Assembly (NCBI RefSeq): GCF_001949145.1
Contig: NW_019091491.1
Coordinates: 933,299-997,298, forward strand
From: Acanthaster planci
Lineage: Eukaryota; Echinodermata; Asteroidea; Valvatida; Acanthasteridae
Reading direction: 5' to 3'
Length of the DNA stretch: 64,000 nt
The notes below the pieces were generated by a model that worked only from the letters and a program-made list of their open reading frames with translations, was not told the origin of the DNA and did no database searches. The translations under genes were made by a program, and so were the position numbers. Positions 36,301 to 51,300 of this stretch are shown in pieces. Position 1 is the first letter of the stretch. Every line of letters starts with the position of its first letter.

Positions 36301-39300
36301 TTTGCAACCAAAATTGCACAGTGCCAAATTTATTCTAGCTAGGTTGAAATAATGCTTAATCAATGGAGTCGATTATCACTAGTTGGGCGCCAAGTTGGAC
36401 ATAAAAACAACTAACTTGTTACTTGAACTGTGTAACTTATAAATATGGTAGGACTATTAATGCACTGTAGGGAAAATTTTTGAACTATCCAAATATTGAA
36501 GTGCCTAAAGGATTGTTAAGAAAACCTTCAGAAATTTTTCTGTACATTTCTACATAGAATCTTATGTCAATTCTTATTACAACTTTCATGTTTATATACA
36601 GAGGCTCCTTATGTCTTTGAAATGCTTTTTTTTTATTCCCAAAGACTTTTTTGCGACTAAAACAATTATGTCTGAAGAAGCAAGGGGTGCGAGGTTGAGG
36701 AAGGCTGCTTACAACGTCGAGGGGGGCTAATGACGCGTTTTGCGGGTGATGACGCATTTGATTTTTATTTCCTTACCCAATAAACGCAGAATGATCACAG
36801 TTGCTTCTAGATTGATATTATTATAGTGGCACACAGCTTGCCTATATTTGCATCGATTTTTCTTTCAAGTTTAGTCACAGTTGACAGGATGGTAGATTTA
36901 AATTATGTTTGATTGAGCAGTTCTTAGTTTGGGCTCGCAAATGGCTTAAATTCTTTCTCCTCAAAATATTATGTTATATACAAAATAACAAGAAACCAGA
37001 AGAAAAATGGCAAAACCAGCTTTATGAAAGTGGATTGGTGCAAAGCCAATATGTAAATATATGTAAATTTATGTTAATTCGTTTAACACAGGAAGACTGT
37101 ACATTTACAAAGCTTGTCACGGAGTTCTGTTGTAACTCTAACAAAATCAATGAACTGTTACAGGGTGTGTCCGTTACAAAGATTCTCCGTTTATAATGCC
37201 ACACTTTACAGAAAAGCCATTGTGGCATAACGATTTTTACAGGCCTTCTGATGCATCTATAGCAGCATAACAGTACATTTTATCTTGTTAACCGCTTCTC
37301 TCATCTACTTGTTGTATATCCTTACAAATGCACTTTTTAAAAAACGTTCAAAATATTTATGAGGGCCTGGAGCCGTTAACCTATTTTGTCAAGTGCAAGT
37401 TGAAGTCTGTAGTGTCGGAAATACACGCCCTCCTATATATTTTCTACAAAGGATAGTTGTTTTGTTTGTTAATTTACGTTTCCCCACTGCATGAGTATAA
37501 AGTATTACAATACACGTTGGACAGAGCAAAAGAAAATCCAAAATTCATATTTCCCCAAGGCTGGTTTTGGTTATTAAATTATTTTTGTGAAATTTTGCGC
37601 CTAACTACAATTAATGCCTCAAAAATTCAGTCATTATCAAAAATATCTCCGTAAATTCTTTCTGGCCTAACACGTTGCTTTCCGTCCTTGTATCTTACCA
37701 CAATACATTCCCGCCGTCCAGATTTGATGATTTTTTAAACGGTTAAGCAGCAATGATACATCGTTACTTAAGTTCAGAATAGGAATTTGAGATGATCGAG
37801 GGACAATCCTGGACCAGTTTAATATATACATGAATAAATTTGCAAGTTTCCTTCAGCGGGGTGTTAATAATCTGGAAATGTAATCTTCACCGGCTTTTGT
37901 TTAGGTTCGTTTCAGGTGTTTGCTTTTCCAGCTAATGAAACGTCACCTGGGGCTCGACCTCCATTTTTGAACATCACTGGTCAGCAAACCGGCAAAAGAG
38001 TCTGGCTTCATGAACTGGTCGATATTCGAAATCAAAACTCCGACTTCAGGGTGGCCTTGCAAAGTATTAAAGGAATAGACACAAAGGGTGACACTGCAGT
38101 TGATGACTTAGAGATTTTCGAAGGAGCTTGCTTGGCTGGTAAGTAGTTAATTAAAGAACATACCCTCCGCACCTGTGTGAGCTGATTGACCTATAGGACT
38201 ACCGCGAGCTATTCTAAATAGGCCTACTCTGCAAAAACTCTGGTGTTAAAATCAACACGTTTGGTGTTATTAGATGACCACACCAAAGGGTGTTACTTTA
38301 ACACCGCTGGTGCCACTTTGTATACATAATAGTGCACTGGAGGGTGTTAAAAGTGACACCAAATAATACCAATTTTTTAATGGAAAGTGTTGGTATAGTT
38401 CTCTGATAACACCGGGTGTGTTAAATTTAATACCCCAGTTTTTGCAGTATATGTTACATTTACACTGCCTACCTCCAGTTGCGTATTAAAACAAGCCTCC
38501 TAAAAAGATTAACAGTGCAATTTATATTTCCTGGTTCAAAGAGCGGAATGTTCTGTAGGTCACTAAGGGAAGGTTGTAGTACTATGTTAGATGGCAGTTC
38601 AAAATGAGTTAATATTTATTTTAGAGCGTCTTTGCAGCTGCTGCCAGCTTTAATCCAAAAAGAGCCGGGACAGAATCCCACCCCGACATTTCTTCCGATG
38701 TCGCCGCATTGCACTGTTTCAGGAGTTTAGCCTTAAGGAGTTTCTAAAGTAACTCCTTGCAATCATATTGACAACATCCTCCCAATATGAGTCAGCCAAA
38801 AATGTGCGCTCTTTTTAATGCATGCGTAGTGGCACACATGTTGCCATGAACTTCAAATGACCGTAACATCAAAACCACGTTTTATTGAGATTAAACTTCA
38901 CATGTTTAATGTAAAGGAGTGTTTGTACATGTGTGGTACAGTGGGGTTCGGAGGGCCCAGGGTGGCGAAATCGACCCCTGACCGTGAGATGGGCCCAAAC
39001 AACCCAGCTTTTTATGGTTAAACCAATTGTAATATATGCAAAAGTAAGGTACATTTAAATAACTATTTGGTTTTATTTTAAATTTGCATTTGTTGAAAAT
39101 ATTTGTTAAAAAATACAGCATTTTTTTAAACTACCTCAGCACGAAAGCGGAAGTCAGCTCTTTATAGAGCAACCTTGGTTGCGTTCATGGGTATAGTGTT
39201 TGGGTCGACACTGTTATATTATACAATCCACATTAATTCCCCCCGCCATGAAAATCCCAAACGTTAAAAATAGAAAATAGTGGGAAAGGTTATTCAGATC

Positions 39301-42300
39301 GACAGTATCATTGATAATATGTTTGACTTTGTGTGAGCAAACTTTTTATTGAAGTAAATGTATCTGAAGGGAAATGAATTTTGACCTGTAGGTCTTTTCA
39401 ACTTAGGATCCCTAAGAGAGCAGTAAATATGTATAACATCTCTCTTGCAGCGAACTGGCACATTGTATGCAATGTAGGTGTTTTTACAAAAAAAAAAAAG
39501 AAAAAAACACGTCATTTCATTTGCACCGCGATATTAACATTCAATATTCTCCCATAACCTAGCCACTAGCACTGGCTTCAACTGTAGCTTTGACGAGGAT
39601 TACTGTGGTTGGGAGCAATACTACAGTGATGGCGCCAACTGGGCATTAGAGAGAGGAGACACTGTGTCAAGTTACACTGGACCTCAATTTGATCACACTC
39701 GAGGTGGTACGTCTTTTAAGCGTTTAGCCTTAATATCACAAAAATGTTTGCAACGGATGTGAGGGTATAGCGACTCGGTAGGGGTAGGCCTATAGTCCTA
39801 CAGTGGAGCACCCAAGGGGTTCGGAGGCTCACCCCTTGTTCTTTCAAGTTTCTTCAAATCACCATCTGAAATATGAAAATGAAGTACACACCTACACTGC
39901 AAAAACTACCGTGTTAAAATCAACACTTTTGGTGTTATCAGATGACCACACCATAGGGTGTTACTTAACACCACTGGTGTTACTTTGCACACATAAGTTT
40001 TGCAATGCACTTGAGGATGTTAAACGTATAACCAAATAACACCAGAATTTTTAACACTTGTGGAAAGTGTTGGTGTAGTCCATTGACAACACCGTGGCTG
40101 TTCAATTTAACACCCCTATTTTCGCAGTTTTTATAGCATCCCAGTCCTCTCAGATGCAACCAGGGAGGGTGGTGCTGGTGCATGGCCATTAACTGTTTAT
40201 GGGGAAGGGTAGAGTCAGTCGACATTTAAGTGGCTCGTACAACGGTCCCCAAGTGACTAAAACAGTCGTAGCGCAAGTTCAGTGTAAAATGTTGAAATGA
40301 TGGATTTCATGGTCTCTTGTGTATTTTAATGAAACTCATAGACATCACGGGAGGATATTGCTTCTTCGAAGTAGACTACACTGAAGGCAATGATGCAGTG
40401 CTGCTAAGTCCAACTGTTTTGATGGAGCCACAGAATAGTGAAGAAATCTTGTGCCTGAGTTTCTGGTACAGCATGTTTGGAGCAGATATCGGTACGGATT
40501 AATGCGTCACAATACTGACTCATATCAGCTGAATTCCTATAAAGGCTTTCTGAGGCGTCCTTTATGGCCGTGATCAAGTTACTTTAATCGATGTTGTCCG
40601 ACGTCCGTAATGATTTTCCTGAACACCTAATTTACTTACTTAATGTGCACGGAAATAACAGACTTCAAACATTTCATTTCTATATTGAGTCCCCTTTCGA
40701 TTCTCCAGCAATACTTTTGTCCTATCTTGGAGTACTGCTTTCCTACTGTTGAATTCACAATCTCTGAAAAGGTTAGCAGCACATATTTCAGTGGATTTGG
40801 TGCAATTATTGCCGAGGTCAACAGGTGATTCAAGTCCTCGGGCGGGAGCAGGGCCAAGTGGAATGTTTTTCTTTAGAAGAAATATCCCTCAGTGAAGAAA
40901 TGCCCATGCATCCCTTTCCTGCAGGGAGGTAGATCTTTGTCTTAAACAAAGGCGCTTTCAATTCACTCAAAACAAAAACAAACAAGAAATGACAATATGT
41001 GCCTTGGAGAAAAGTTGCACCACTGCACAAAATTGATTATGAGAGCATATCCTAGCTGAATAAGAACGCAGCCTTCATTTTATGTCTGACAGAAATGGTC
41101 CATAAAGGCTGTTTTTCATTTCTAAAGCCCTAGGTCCCATTCCGAAGAAAATTGATTTGAAGAAATTTTACTAGTAACAAAACAATTTTTAGAGAGTGGC
41201 GCATCTTTGTTTTAGAAGAAGAAGGGAGCAAGTCCATTTGGGACACTGGATTTTACTTATTTGTTAAAGTGGTAGTTACGGCGCCATTGCCGGATGTTTT
41301 GTCGCAGTTGTTTTAATTGAATTCAGAGACGTTTAACCGTAAAAGAGTCGAGGGCAGAATCCACCCGTACCTCGACATCTTCAGATATCTCCTCTGTGCA
41401 TTTTTTGAAAAAGCCAAGCCTCTAGGGGTTCATAAAAGAACTCTTTGCAGACAATTTGCAACCATTTTTTTTGAAAACTGATCCCACTGTTATTGCACAA
41501 CGCTAATTTTTTTCCGAGACGGGTTAGCCAAATGTGTATACCTTTTTTTACGGTGGGGTCAAATACAGGCAGGCTGGCATGGTGTAGCCTTGGACTTCAA
41601 ATCACTCTAACAACAAAAAAGTTCACCTGATTGACTTCAGACTTCATATTTGATATGATAAGAGTGTTTATATGCATGCTAAGTCTCACAAAATTAGGGG
41701 TGGTACATCCGAATTCTTACTGAGTAGAATCTGCCTTTACCCTGCTTTGAGAGGGCCCCAAAATAACCCAGCTCTTTTAAGGTTAAAGGCTCGATGGCTA
41801 TAAACACAACTGTCCTACGTGATCGGTTAATTGTTGTTTGGCCAGGCACGGCAAGCGTGCTTCAGCTTAGTTGTGATGCAAAACAAAATCAAACTTCTTT
41901 CATCAAAGTCTCCCGTTAACTGTAAGGAGACGATTTGATGTAAAGAATGTAAATGTAAAGAATTGCACATCGGTAATATGTTCCAGCATTTTTCTCCTCA
42001 CGATGAGGTTGCAATGCCCTTTGACGACATCCTGCCAATTTCCTTTATAGGCTCACTGACTGTTTATTTGGAGTCTGAAAATCAAGCGGAGATGTTTCTC
42101 GACCCACCTGTCTTCACTACGAGTGGGCAGCACACAGGGCGGAGGTCGTGGCAACGAGCTTTGATTGACATCAGCAATCAAACATCCGATTTCAAAGTGG
42201 TTTTCCGAGGCATCAAGACCAATGATGGAGATGAGGGAGATATGGCATTTGATGATGTTGGAATTTATTCTGGAGCCTGTCAACGTATGTACAACTGAGA

Positions 42301-45300
42301 ATATTTTTGATTATCATAATTTGAACAAAATATGTCACTATTTATGAGTTGTGAAGTCTATAGCTCTATGGTAAAACAAAATTTTTACCTGTTTGACCAA
42401 TCCTGAAAATATATCTCTTTGACAAGATTACAAAAGGGACCGAGATTAGAAATGAAATCGTTAAAAGGGCTTGGGTGAAAGTCGGTGACCGTGCTAAGGT
42501 TTGTATTTCTTCGGATAGGAAACTTGGATTTCAACTGTGACTTTGAAGATGGCACGCTGTGCGGCTGGATGCATTCCAAAGAGGATTTGTATTTGTTGAC
42601 AGAGCGAGGAGACACTTTGTCAGTTGGCACTGGACCCGATTTTGACAAGACCAAAGGAGGTAAACTGATTAAATTACTGCTAGTTGGTACGTCCACTGAT
42701 CTATTTGTGTACTGGCATGTATTTTAGCGTATCTCTAAATTAATTCTCGTTTCAGATATTAGTGGAACCTATTTGTACTTAGAGGCATCTGATTCAGCAA
42801 CCGGAGAATCTGGGACCATAGTCAGTCCCCTGGTGGAAACCCGGTTTGTTCAAAACAGGACAATCAGTTTTTGGTACAACATGTACGGCGGCGGAATGGG
42901 TAAGACACAGCACATCAACTTGCCTTGCATACCTATTTACGAAGACCATACTTTGAGGAGCTCAGACTTTCATGAAAAGAAATGAGGCTTCTAATTACAA
43001 ACTGTGATTGTGGCCAGAAAGCAATTTGTTACATGATTTTTCTTTAATCCGTGAAGGCTATTTTTTGAGCTGATACAATTTGACACGACGATCATATTTT
43101 GTTTGATGCTTGTCCTGTTTCATGATATCATTTATGTGATTAATGTCTGTAAAAACGTGTATGAACCTTTCGTCTGTAATATGAAATGGTATCCCTTTCC
43201 TTTTGGGCAAAGTCTGCGATTTTGAGACAACCTGCTTTCCGTTTTCCCAATCTCACAATTTCCATGCCAAATATGCAGGTTTACTATCACATTAGTTTCA
43301 TTTATGAAGTATTTACAAGGTGCACAGAGCGAATTGTGACTGTGTGGTCGATCTTACATTTGTACAGCGACTGTGATAACCGCGTCATTTTATTGGGGGT
43401 GTCGTCTTGTTTAATTCCAACAATTCGCAGCGAGAAAGCATGCCTTTTTCCAACAGCTTGCCACACTCGTGCCATTGAAAACAAAATGCATCTTAATGGG
43501 CCATTATTGGTTTGCAGATAAACCTTGCAAGGCACTTGAGTGCGTCCGCATTTCACAAGCTGCGCTTTGAGTATTGAAAATAATCAGTGCTTTTCTTGAT
43601 TTTTCTCAAGGCAACGAACTCAAAATGAAACAAGTCTGTGGAATGACATAAAAAGTGAACAACAAACATCCAAATCAGCAAATTTCGACAATTTTGCAGT
43701 CCATGCAAATCGTGTACGCCCAAGTTCTAACTTTGTAAATGTTTAGTGTCATGTCGTGTAATTTTGCATTTACTTTGATTCTTATTTTTACTACCATGCC
43801 CCAAGGCGCTCTTCGCTTATTTGTGGAATCAGCGGAATCCAATACTTCTGAGCAAGCGTTTGTCGTCCAGGGCCAACAAACAGATGCGGACGAGTGGCTT
43901 CAAGCAGTAGTGGAAGTAACAAATGCCCCACCGGTCTTTTCCGTCTATATTAAAGCAACACGTGGTACATCCTTTCAGTCAGATATTTCAATCGACGATA
44001 TCAAAATTTCGCCCGATATAGGTATGTCTGATTTCAAGTATTGCAACATTTCATATTACAGAAAGGCTGACCCCACTTTGTGAGGTACTGGAAGTAGAAA
44101 GAGAAAAAACGTAAGATAATTAACTACCGGTAATTCTTTTTAAAGCATAAAGAAAAAGTAAACATTATCTCTTTTTTTTCATTTAACCACCTCTGTTGGG
44201 ATATATCGATTGAATGAAGGGCGGCACGTTTTGCAACTGTTTAATTAAGACTTGGTATCTGTAAACCAGAGACTCTGAAAAGATCTGGAATTTGTCAGGG
44301 GTAGTTATGCTCATCGTTTTGTTAAGAAAATTATCGGTTGGGACAATTGTCCTCCATTTTACGCATGGACAACTCCGCAAAGGTTGCGAATCCATCAAAG
44401 AAAGACTAATGTCCCCCTGTCCTCGTCCTCCTCCCTACGACGACCACAAGGACGATGGCTACGACGATGACGAAACATGTCAATAGCCAGGACATCTCCA
44501 CTTGGAGAATGGAGTGCTTGAAGAACTTGTGAAACGTGAGCTGTGAAAGCAGGACGTTAAGAATTTGCTTTCAGAAACACCCGAATGGTGAAAAGAGACA
44601 CCTTGGCCGATGTGTTCTGAGCTCCATTTGATACACGAGAATAACCCATGCTTCAACGTTTGAAATTTCCTCCATTTTTCGTGTTACACGACGTCCAGAC
44701 ACAGAAGCCCCAGTCGTTACCTGCCCCTGCACACTAAGCACGGAGACCGATACAGGCAGAGCGGATGCTGCTGTGACCTGGACATCGTCACCATCAGCCA
44801 CTGATTATGTTGACACATTCAACTCCAGTGACATACATTGCACGGACACAGAAGGCAATGTTGCGGTGTCTGGTGGAATGTATGGACTAGGCACGACGAA
44901 TATAACATGTAATGCGACCGATACAGCCATGAATACTGGATCATGCAGTTTCAGCCTTTCTGTTCGTGGTTAGTAATTATTCGTGTCATGTAACAAAATA
45001 AAGCATTAGGAATTATTGTGGTTCAATTAAGGCAAAAGAGTTGATATTTCTTCGCAACACTATAGAGAACGTTCATAACTGTCAATAAAAATGGGCATAA
45101 TATACACTAGACAGCAAAAGAAACATGCCTGCTCTGTCAAACGCCACACATTCACTTCATAGAAATAACCAATTTTTTGTACATAGGTATGCCGCAATAC
45201 CCCTTACTAATCACATGCCCAAAAGCAAGTGATTATCTTTATAACAAAGAAGAAATTGACATGCACAGCAACTTGGTTACTGAATCAAAAGTCAAAGAAT

Positions 45301-48300
45301 GTAACAGAATGAACCTTCAATGTCACAGGACGAAATAAAGAAGTCACAATCATTACTTTTCTATAATGTGTATGTGTAGTCAGTAAGGATGGCTCCCTAT
45401 ACAGAAACCACTCGTGCACATCATTTTGACAAAACAGGTGTTCACTTTGTCATTGGTTGTTTAAAATAACGTTGTCCATTCATGGGCCATTTTTGCTTGG
45501 TGGGAAGTGCTTTTGTGTGAAGGAAGGGATGGTGGCTAGGTTTATGATGGACATAAATCTAGGAATATGTATTTCAGCATGGACGTTAACTGGTATTTTA
45601 CTGGCTTTTGAGTATGCCAAATTTAGCAACATTCAATTACGATACAAACGTCTGTAGCACCCTTTACAATCACATCTCGGTGTCTTCCAAATTATTAACG
45701 GCCCCATTTGTAGTACATTGGCCAGCTTTTAAAAAGTCTTTGCCGTAAAACAGCTAGGCAGGATCTTCCTGATCATAAGACTCCCTTATGTGTATCGTCG
45801 TAGTGCTTATTTTTCCATGTGCTCAGTCTTCTTGTATTTTAAGTAATGCCTTGTGGTTATTTTTCACTATTTACACGCAAAGCCAGACTACATACAGGGA
45901 AAATGGATAAAGATGTCCGTAGCTAAGGCAATTCCTCTTCACAAATATGGAGATGAGCTGCTTTAAGAACTCATGAAATTTGAACTTTGATTCGCAAAAT
46001 AAGTAACTTACGAGTTAGCCAGCATGGAAGGGAAAATTGAATAGTGCACCTAGGCCTATGTTAGCTGAGCTCGACTTATACACGTGAAAAACTGTTACCA
46101 CCGTTATCTAAAACTCTGTACATTTGTTTCTCACAACTTTCAGACAAGGAAGCTCCAGTTGTTACCTGTCCCAACACAGTGACCACGAATACCGACACAG
46201 GCACAGCGGATGCTGCAGTGACATGGACATCGGCACCATCGGCTACCGATAATGTAGACACATTCACCTTAAGTGACATAGGTTGCGCAGACACAGCAGG
46301 CAATATTGTGGTATCCGGTGGAGTATATAGACTAGGCACAACGAACATAGTGTGTAATGCGACTGATGCCGCCATGAATGTTGGATCATGCAATTTCAGC
46401 ATTACTATACGGGGTTAGTAATTCCTTATGTATCCGGCAAATGGCAGATTTCCAACTCTGGAGTTGTTTTGGTTAAACTGATGAAAAAAAGTTGGATTTC
46501 TTCCAACTCTTCTTTAATTGTAACAAATTGAAGATTAACATAATACATACATGTATTATATTAATTGCGCACTTGGAGTTTATCTGTCAGAAAACATCGT
46601 TCATGGAAGCTGGCAGGGTATCAGGTCACTTTGGATTAACGGATAATTAAAAGAGATCCACGAACAAAAGTTCCTTGGTATGTGGGTTCCCAATCACTGT
46701 TAAAGGGTTGCCAATTCTGCCACAATGTAAAAAACGAAGGCGTCAGTCAAAAATTAATGACGCATTTACTTTAAGAGATATCTAACATGCAAAACGAAAA
46801 TTTTAAGCTCTGGTAAAATTGGAGGGAATAGTGATTAGAGCTCCGTGATGGACACCTCTGTGATTATGTCTTTTCAAAGTGGAAACAGTAGGTTGATATC
46901 AAATTGCTTTTGAGTATATCCAGTTCAACACAATAGGAACTACACTCAAGTCAGGAAAACCAAGTGATATCGTATCTGAGTATCTTTCGAACTTGTAAAC
47001 TACCCCCTTTATAGTACGTCGTCCAGTTTTCAAAAAAGCCTTTGCAATAAGCAGCCAGGGGATCTTCTTCATCGTTTGATCCAATATCGTCGCTGGTTTT
47101 AAATTTATATGCCTTGCAGTAATTTTGAAACCATTTTTTGCAAAAATTTCAGATAATGATGCTTTCACGAAAAGCAAGATTTTCCGAGACAGGTCAGTCA
47201 ACACTGCACTCTCAAAAAGCTACCGATGTCAACAACGGCCAGGGCATCCCCCGTTCATTACATTTGGGAATGACCTGTTTTTAGAATTCGTAGAATTTGA
47301 GCTCTGGTGATGAGATTAGAAGCTTATGAAAATGCCCTTAGGAAGGGCAACCGAAAGCGTGGAAAATGACAAGCAAAAGATATCGATGCATTTGTGAGCT
47401 GAACCCCATTTGACATACTGGAGTAATGTAATATGTGATTAAAACTAGGTTTATGGATCACTCTTTTATTTCTCCAGACGGAGAAGCTCCAGTTGTTTCC
47501 TGTCCCGACACAGTCAACATGGACACTGAAAAGGGAAAAGCACATGCTGCGGTTTCATGGACATCCATGCCATCAGCTACCGACAATGTTGACACATTCA
47601 CCTCAAGCGACATACGTTGCACAGACACAGCAGGCAATGTTGTGTTGTCTGGTGGAAGGTATGAACTGGGAACAACGAGAGTAACATGCAGTGCAAGTGA
47701 CGCTGCTGGGAAGAATGGATCATGCCAGTTTTCCATCGAAGTTGTAGGTTAGTACCGGTAGGCTGGACGTATTGTATTTTCCTTTGGCGTATAACAGATT
47801 CCAAAAAGATTTCTCCCACGTTTGATCAGGGTTACCATATTGCCATCATTTTGTATTGATAGTAATTACAGAAGGAATCTTCTGTCGTTACCCCAAAGAG
47901 ACCTCAATCCCTCGCTTTCGACTTGATTTTTACGCACACCCAATGGGGTAAAGGGGGAACTGTAGTGGAAAGCTTTAGTCAAAATCGGCCACCCTTTCTT
48001 ACTTTTCAGTAATCACTAAAATGAACTTTTAACGTTCTGCAATGCTATGACCCAACCTCTCGTAGCCAAAAGGAAATCCAGGCCAGCCTATCTTCTACGA
48101 AACCTTGCCACCTAAACCACCGATACATCCCTAGAAACATTCGCCACCAAGTGTGATGCTGCCTACCCACGTTGTAGTGCAACGTTTAGGGAATAATTAT
48201 TTCTACATGGATCCCCAGACAGTAAAACGATCTTCCCAGGCAGGAAAGATTAGGTCTTAAAGCTTATTACTCATTTTACAGATTCGGAGCCTCCGAATGT

Positions 48301-51300
48301 GACCTGTCCCGACACAGTAACCATGAAAACTAGCACCGGTAGGGCAGATGCCGCAGTGACATGGACACCATTACCAACATCGACGGATAACGTTGATCTC
48401 TTAACTTCAAGCGACATAGAATGTGTCAGCAGCGAAGGTTTTGCCGTAGTATCAAGAGGATTGTATGGAGTTGGCAATACAACAGTTACCTGCAGTGCAA
48501 CCGATGCTGCCAGGAATATTGGATCATGCCAATTCACCATTCAAGTTGTTGGTAAGATGTGTTTTTTTGATTATACAGAATTCTTCATTTGTTTCATCCT
48601 TGTTTGTTTTTTCTTTTATTCTTCTGAAAGTTTCTACACAAGCCATTATCAAAGGCCTAGGTTGATTCGTTTGTAAGTAGTGCTTTAATGCCATTGCTTT
48701 TTCTTACTCAATTTGCAGACAAAGAGCCTCCTCAAATTATCTGTCCCAACGGAGTTGCTTCAAAGAGAACTGATGTTGGCATGCCGAATGCAGTTGTGAC
48801 ATGGACTCCGATGCCATCAGCCACTGACAATGTTGACATATTTACTTCCAGCGATATACAGTGTTTAAATGATGCGGGTTCTTTTGTCGTGTCTGGTGGA
48901 GTGTATAACTTGGGCACAACAACAGTGACATGCAATGCAACTGACGCTGGCATGAATGCAATATCTTGTCAATTTACAATCGAAATTATTGGTAAATACC
49001 ACATCGATGTATTGATTGTGTTATTAATGGGCCTGTTTTGCAAGAAGTGTTACAATGCAATTACCAGTAAGGCTCTTACAATAGGGGCAATTTACAATGC
49101 AGTGCGCCACCAAGAGGTTGCAACAGCGGTTTTTTCATGTTTTATACCGTCGTCAAATGCATGGCTGCCTTGCCAAGATTTGCATCTGAGAGTATGTCAA
49201 GAGAGGGTTTGCACTGCTGCCATCTCGGAGGCCAGTTTTCTGTTCCACAAGGTATGCACAAAAGGGGTTCCTTTTGGAACAAAAAACTGCCCTGCAAGAT
49301 GACTACCGATCAAACCTCAACAAACAACTTGGCCAGTCTTAGGAAAATTATTTGATAGATTCTGGGGCATTCCATTCAATGGAAAGAAGGATCAATTAAA
49401 ACTGCTACTCGGTCCACACTTATTTTCCTTCCCTGTCTAAAAAGAGAAACATAGGCAATGATTCGAATTCCTGTGCAGCAAGCCAATACGACTTGTCGAC
49501 TACTTCCCATAATGCTCGTCGAAAAATAGTCTGGTTCCCTACTAAAGACTCCCTGACGACTCTTAATAAAATCTTCTGTCAGGTAGCACCCAAAGGTACA
49601 AATAGATCATGGCGCAGCATGTCAAGGGTAACAAGGAAAACCCTAGGTGGATCCTACGTTTAGATGCACACAGAGGCTGTTAAAGTTGGCAGTCACTCTG
49701 AAAACATGCAAGAAACTCTGAAAATGCGTTGGAAGGGCATTGTGTTGCAAGTAGGCAACAAGCAGAAGAAAGGTAATTCCCGTTATGCCTACATACACGG
49801 CTGGAAATACCCGAACATCAACGATGCCATCCGAACGAATGTGGATGGGATGATTTTGGAATATTTCGGCAGTTCTCATAAACTGGGGGAATTCCTCCGG
49901 TTTTGGTCACGTAGACATTGGATGACGCCGGGCCCTTGACTCGATCGACGATCAAGAATAGTTGGGATCAGTGGGTCTGTTATACAGACTAGGCGAAAGG
50001 CAGCCTTTCTCGGACAGCTTCTTGGTGGCCCACTCTATTTTGAGCCTGCTGTATTCAAACATACTGCTTGAGCTTTCCATTTCGACCAGAACTGGTTTGA
50101 ACAACAATTAATATCCTACTTGTTCCCAAACACTCTCAATGTAGACAAAGAACCTCCCGCGCTTACCTGCCCTATAACAGTGACTATGGATACTGACAAA
50201 GGTAGAGCAGACGCTGCTGTGACATGGACACTAATTCCCTCAGCCACCGACAATGTTGACACATTCACCTCAAGCGACGTGCGTTGCACCAACACTGCAG
50301 GCAACGTGGTGGTCTCTGGTGGAATGTATGGACTAGGCACCACGAGAGTTACATGCAGCGCAAGTGATGCAGCTTTGAATACAGGGTCGTGTCAATTTAT
50401 CATTGAAGTTGTTGGTAAGTAGCTTATTGTGTTAGACGCTGAGAGTGAAACTTTTATTCATTTTAGCACATGTACACAAATTTGAAAAAGATTTGTCCCA
50501 CACGTTTGCATCCAGAACTGTTTGATTTACCGTAAAAGGGTGGCCATATTGCCCTACCCATCATTTGCAGTGATATTAAGTGTCCATATTTTGAAGTAAA
50601 AACAGCAAAAAAAAAAAAAAAACCAAAAAGAAAGTTGCTCTTGAAGGGGAACTAACAAGTCCAATGTTTCCTGTTATTTGCACATTTTTAATAGACACTG
50701 CTGTTTTGAACACCTGGAAAAAAGGGGGCTAACCAGACCCTGGTACTATTTTTGTAACAGAAACTATAGTTGAGATAGCTGCTTGCCAGCAAAATATGTT
50801 GCCTAGATCACAATATTCCCTTACGCACTCTCTAGCGTAAGTATGATCCTCCAACAGGTTTTTTGATGTGTCTTTCATGCCACTTTGCACCTCAATGTTG
50901 AGGGGATACTTGCACACACTGACTCCCAGTCACAGAAGTGATCTTTTTCAGAAAAGCAACGCCGTGAGGTTTTTGTTTCCATTTTCGTACATTGGCCAAG
51001 TTTGGGGCTGCAAATTTATTGCTGCTTTCCTACAATTGAATTGTTTTATCTTAAGTTACTGTGCTTTCAGAAAAATCTAGAAAAAAGTTGCCTTTTCAAC
51101 TGAAAAATTGAAGAGCTACAAGTGGGCCAACAACACACTGGCTGGGACAATTTGCAGATGGACCAGTGCTCTTTCCCTTTAAATCAATTTGTTTACTTGA
51201 GCGTAATCTGCCTGTTCGACAATATTGTCGACTCAAAATGTTCACTTCCATGACATGTACGTGTGCGTGCGCGATCACCATCATTTCACATCAGTTTACA

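Noticed and set aside
47458-48540. Long minus-strand ORFs opposite the HYR exons (also 46076-46402, 50116-50343, 51607-51813, 52050-52295)
   Set aside because: Antisense shadows of the HYR coding frames; they mirror the repeat spacing.
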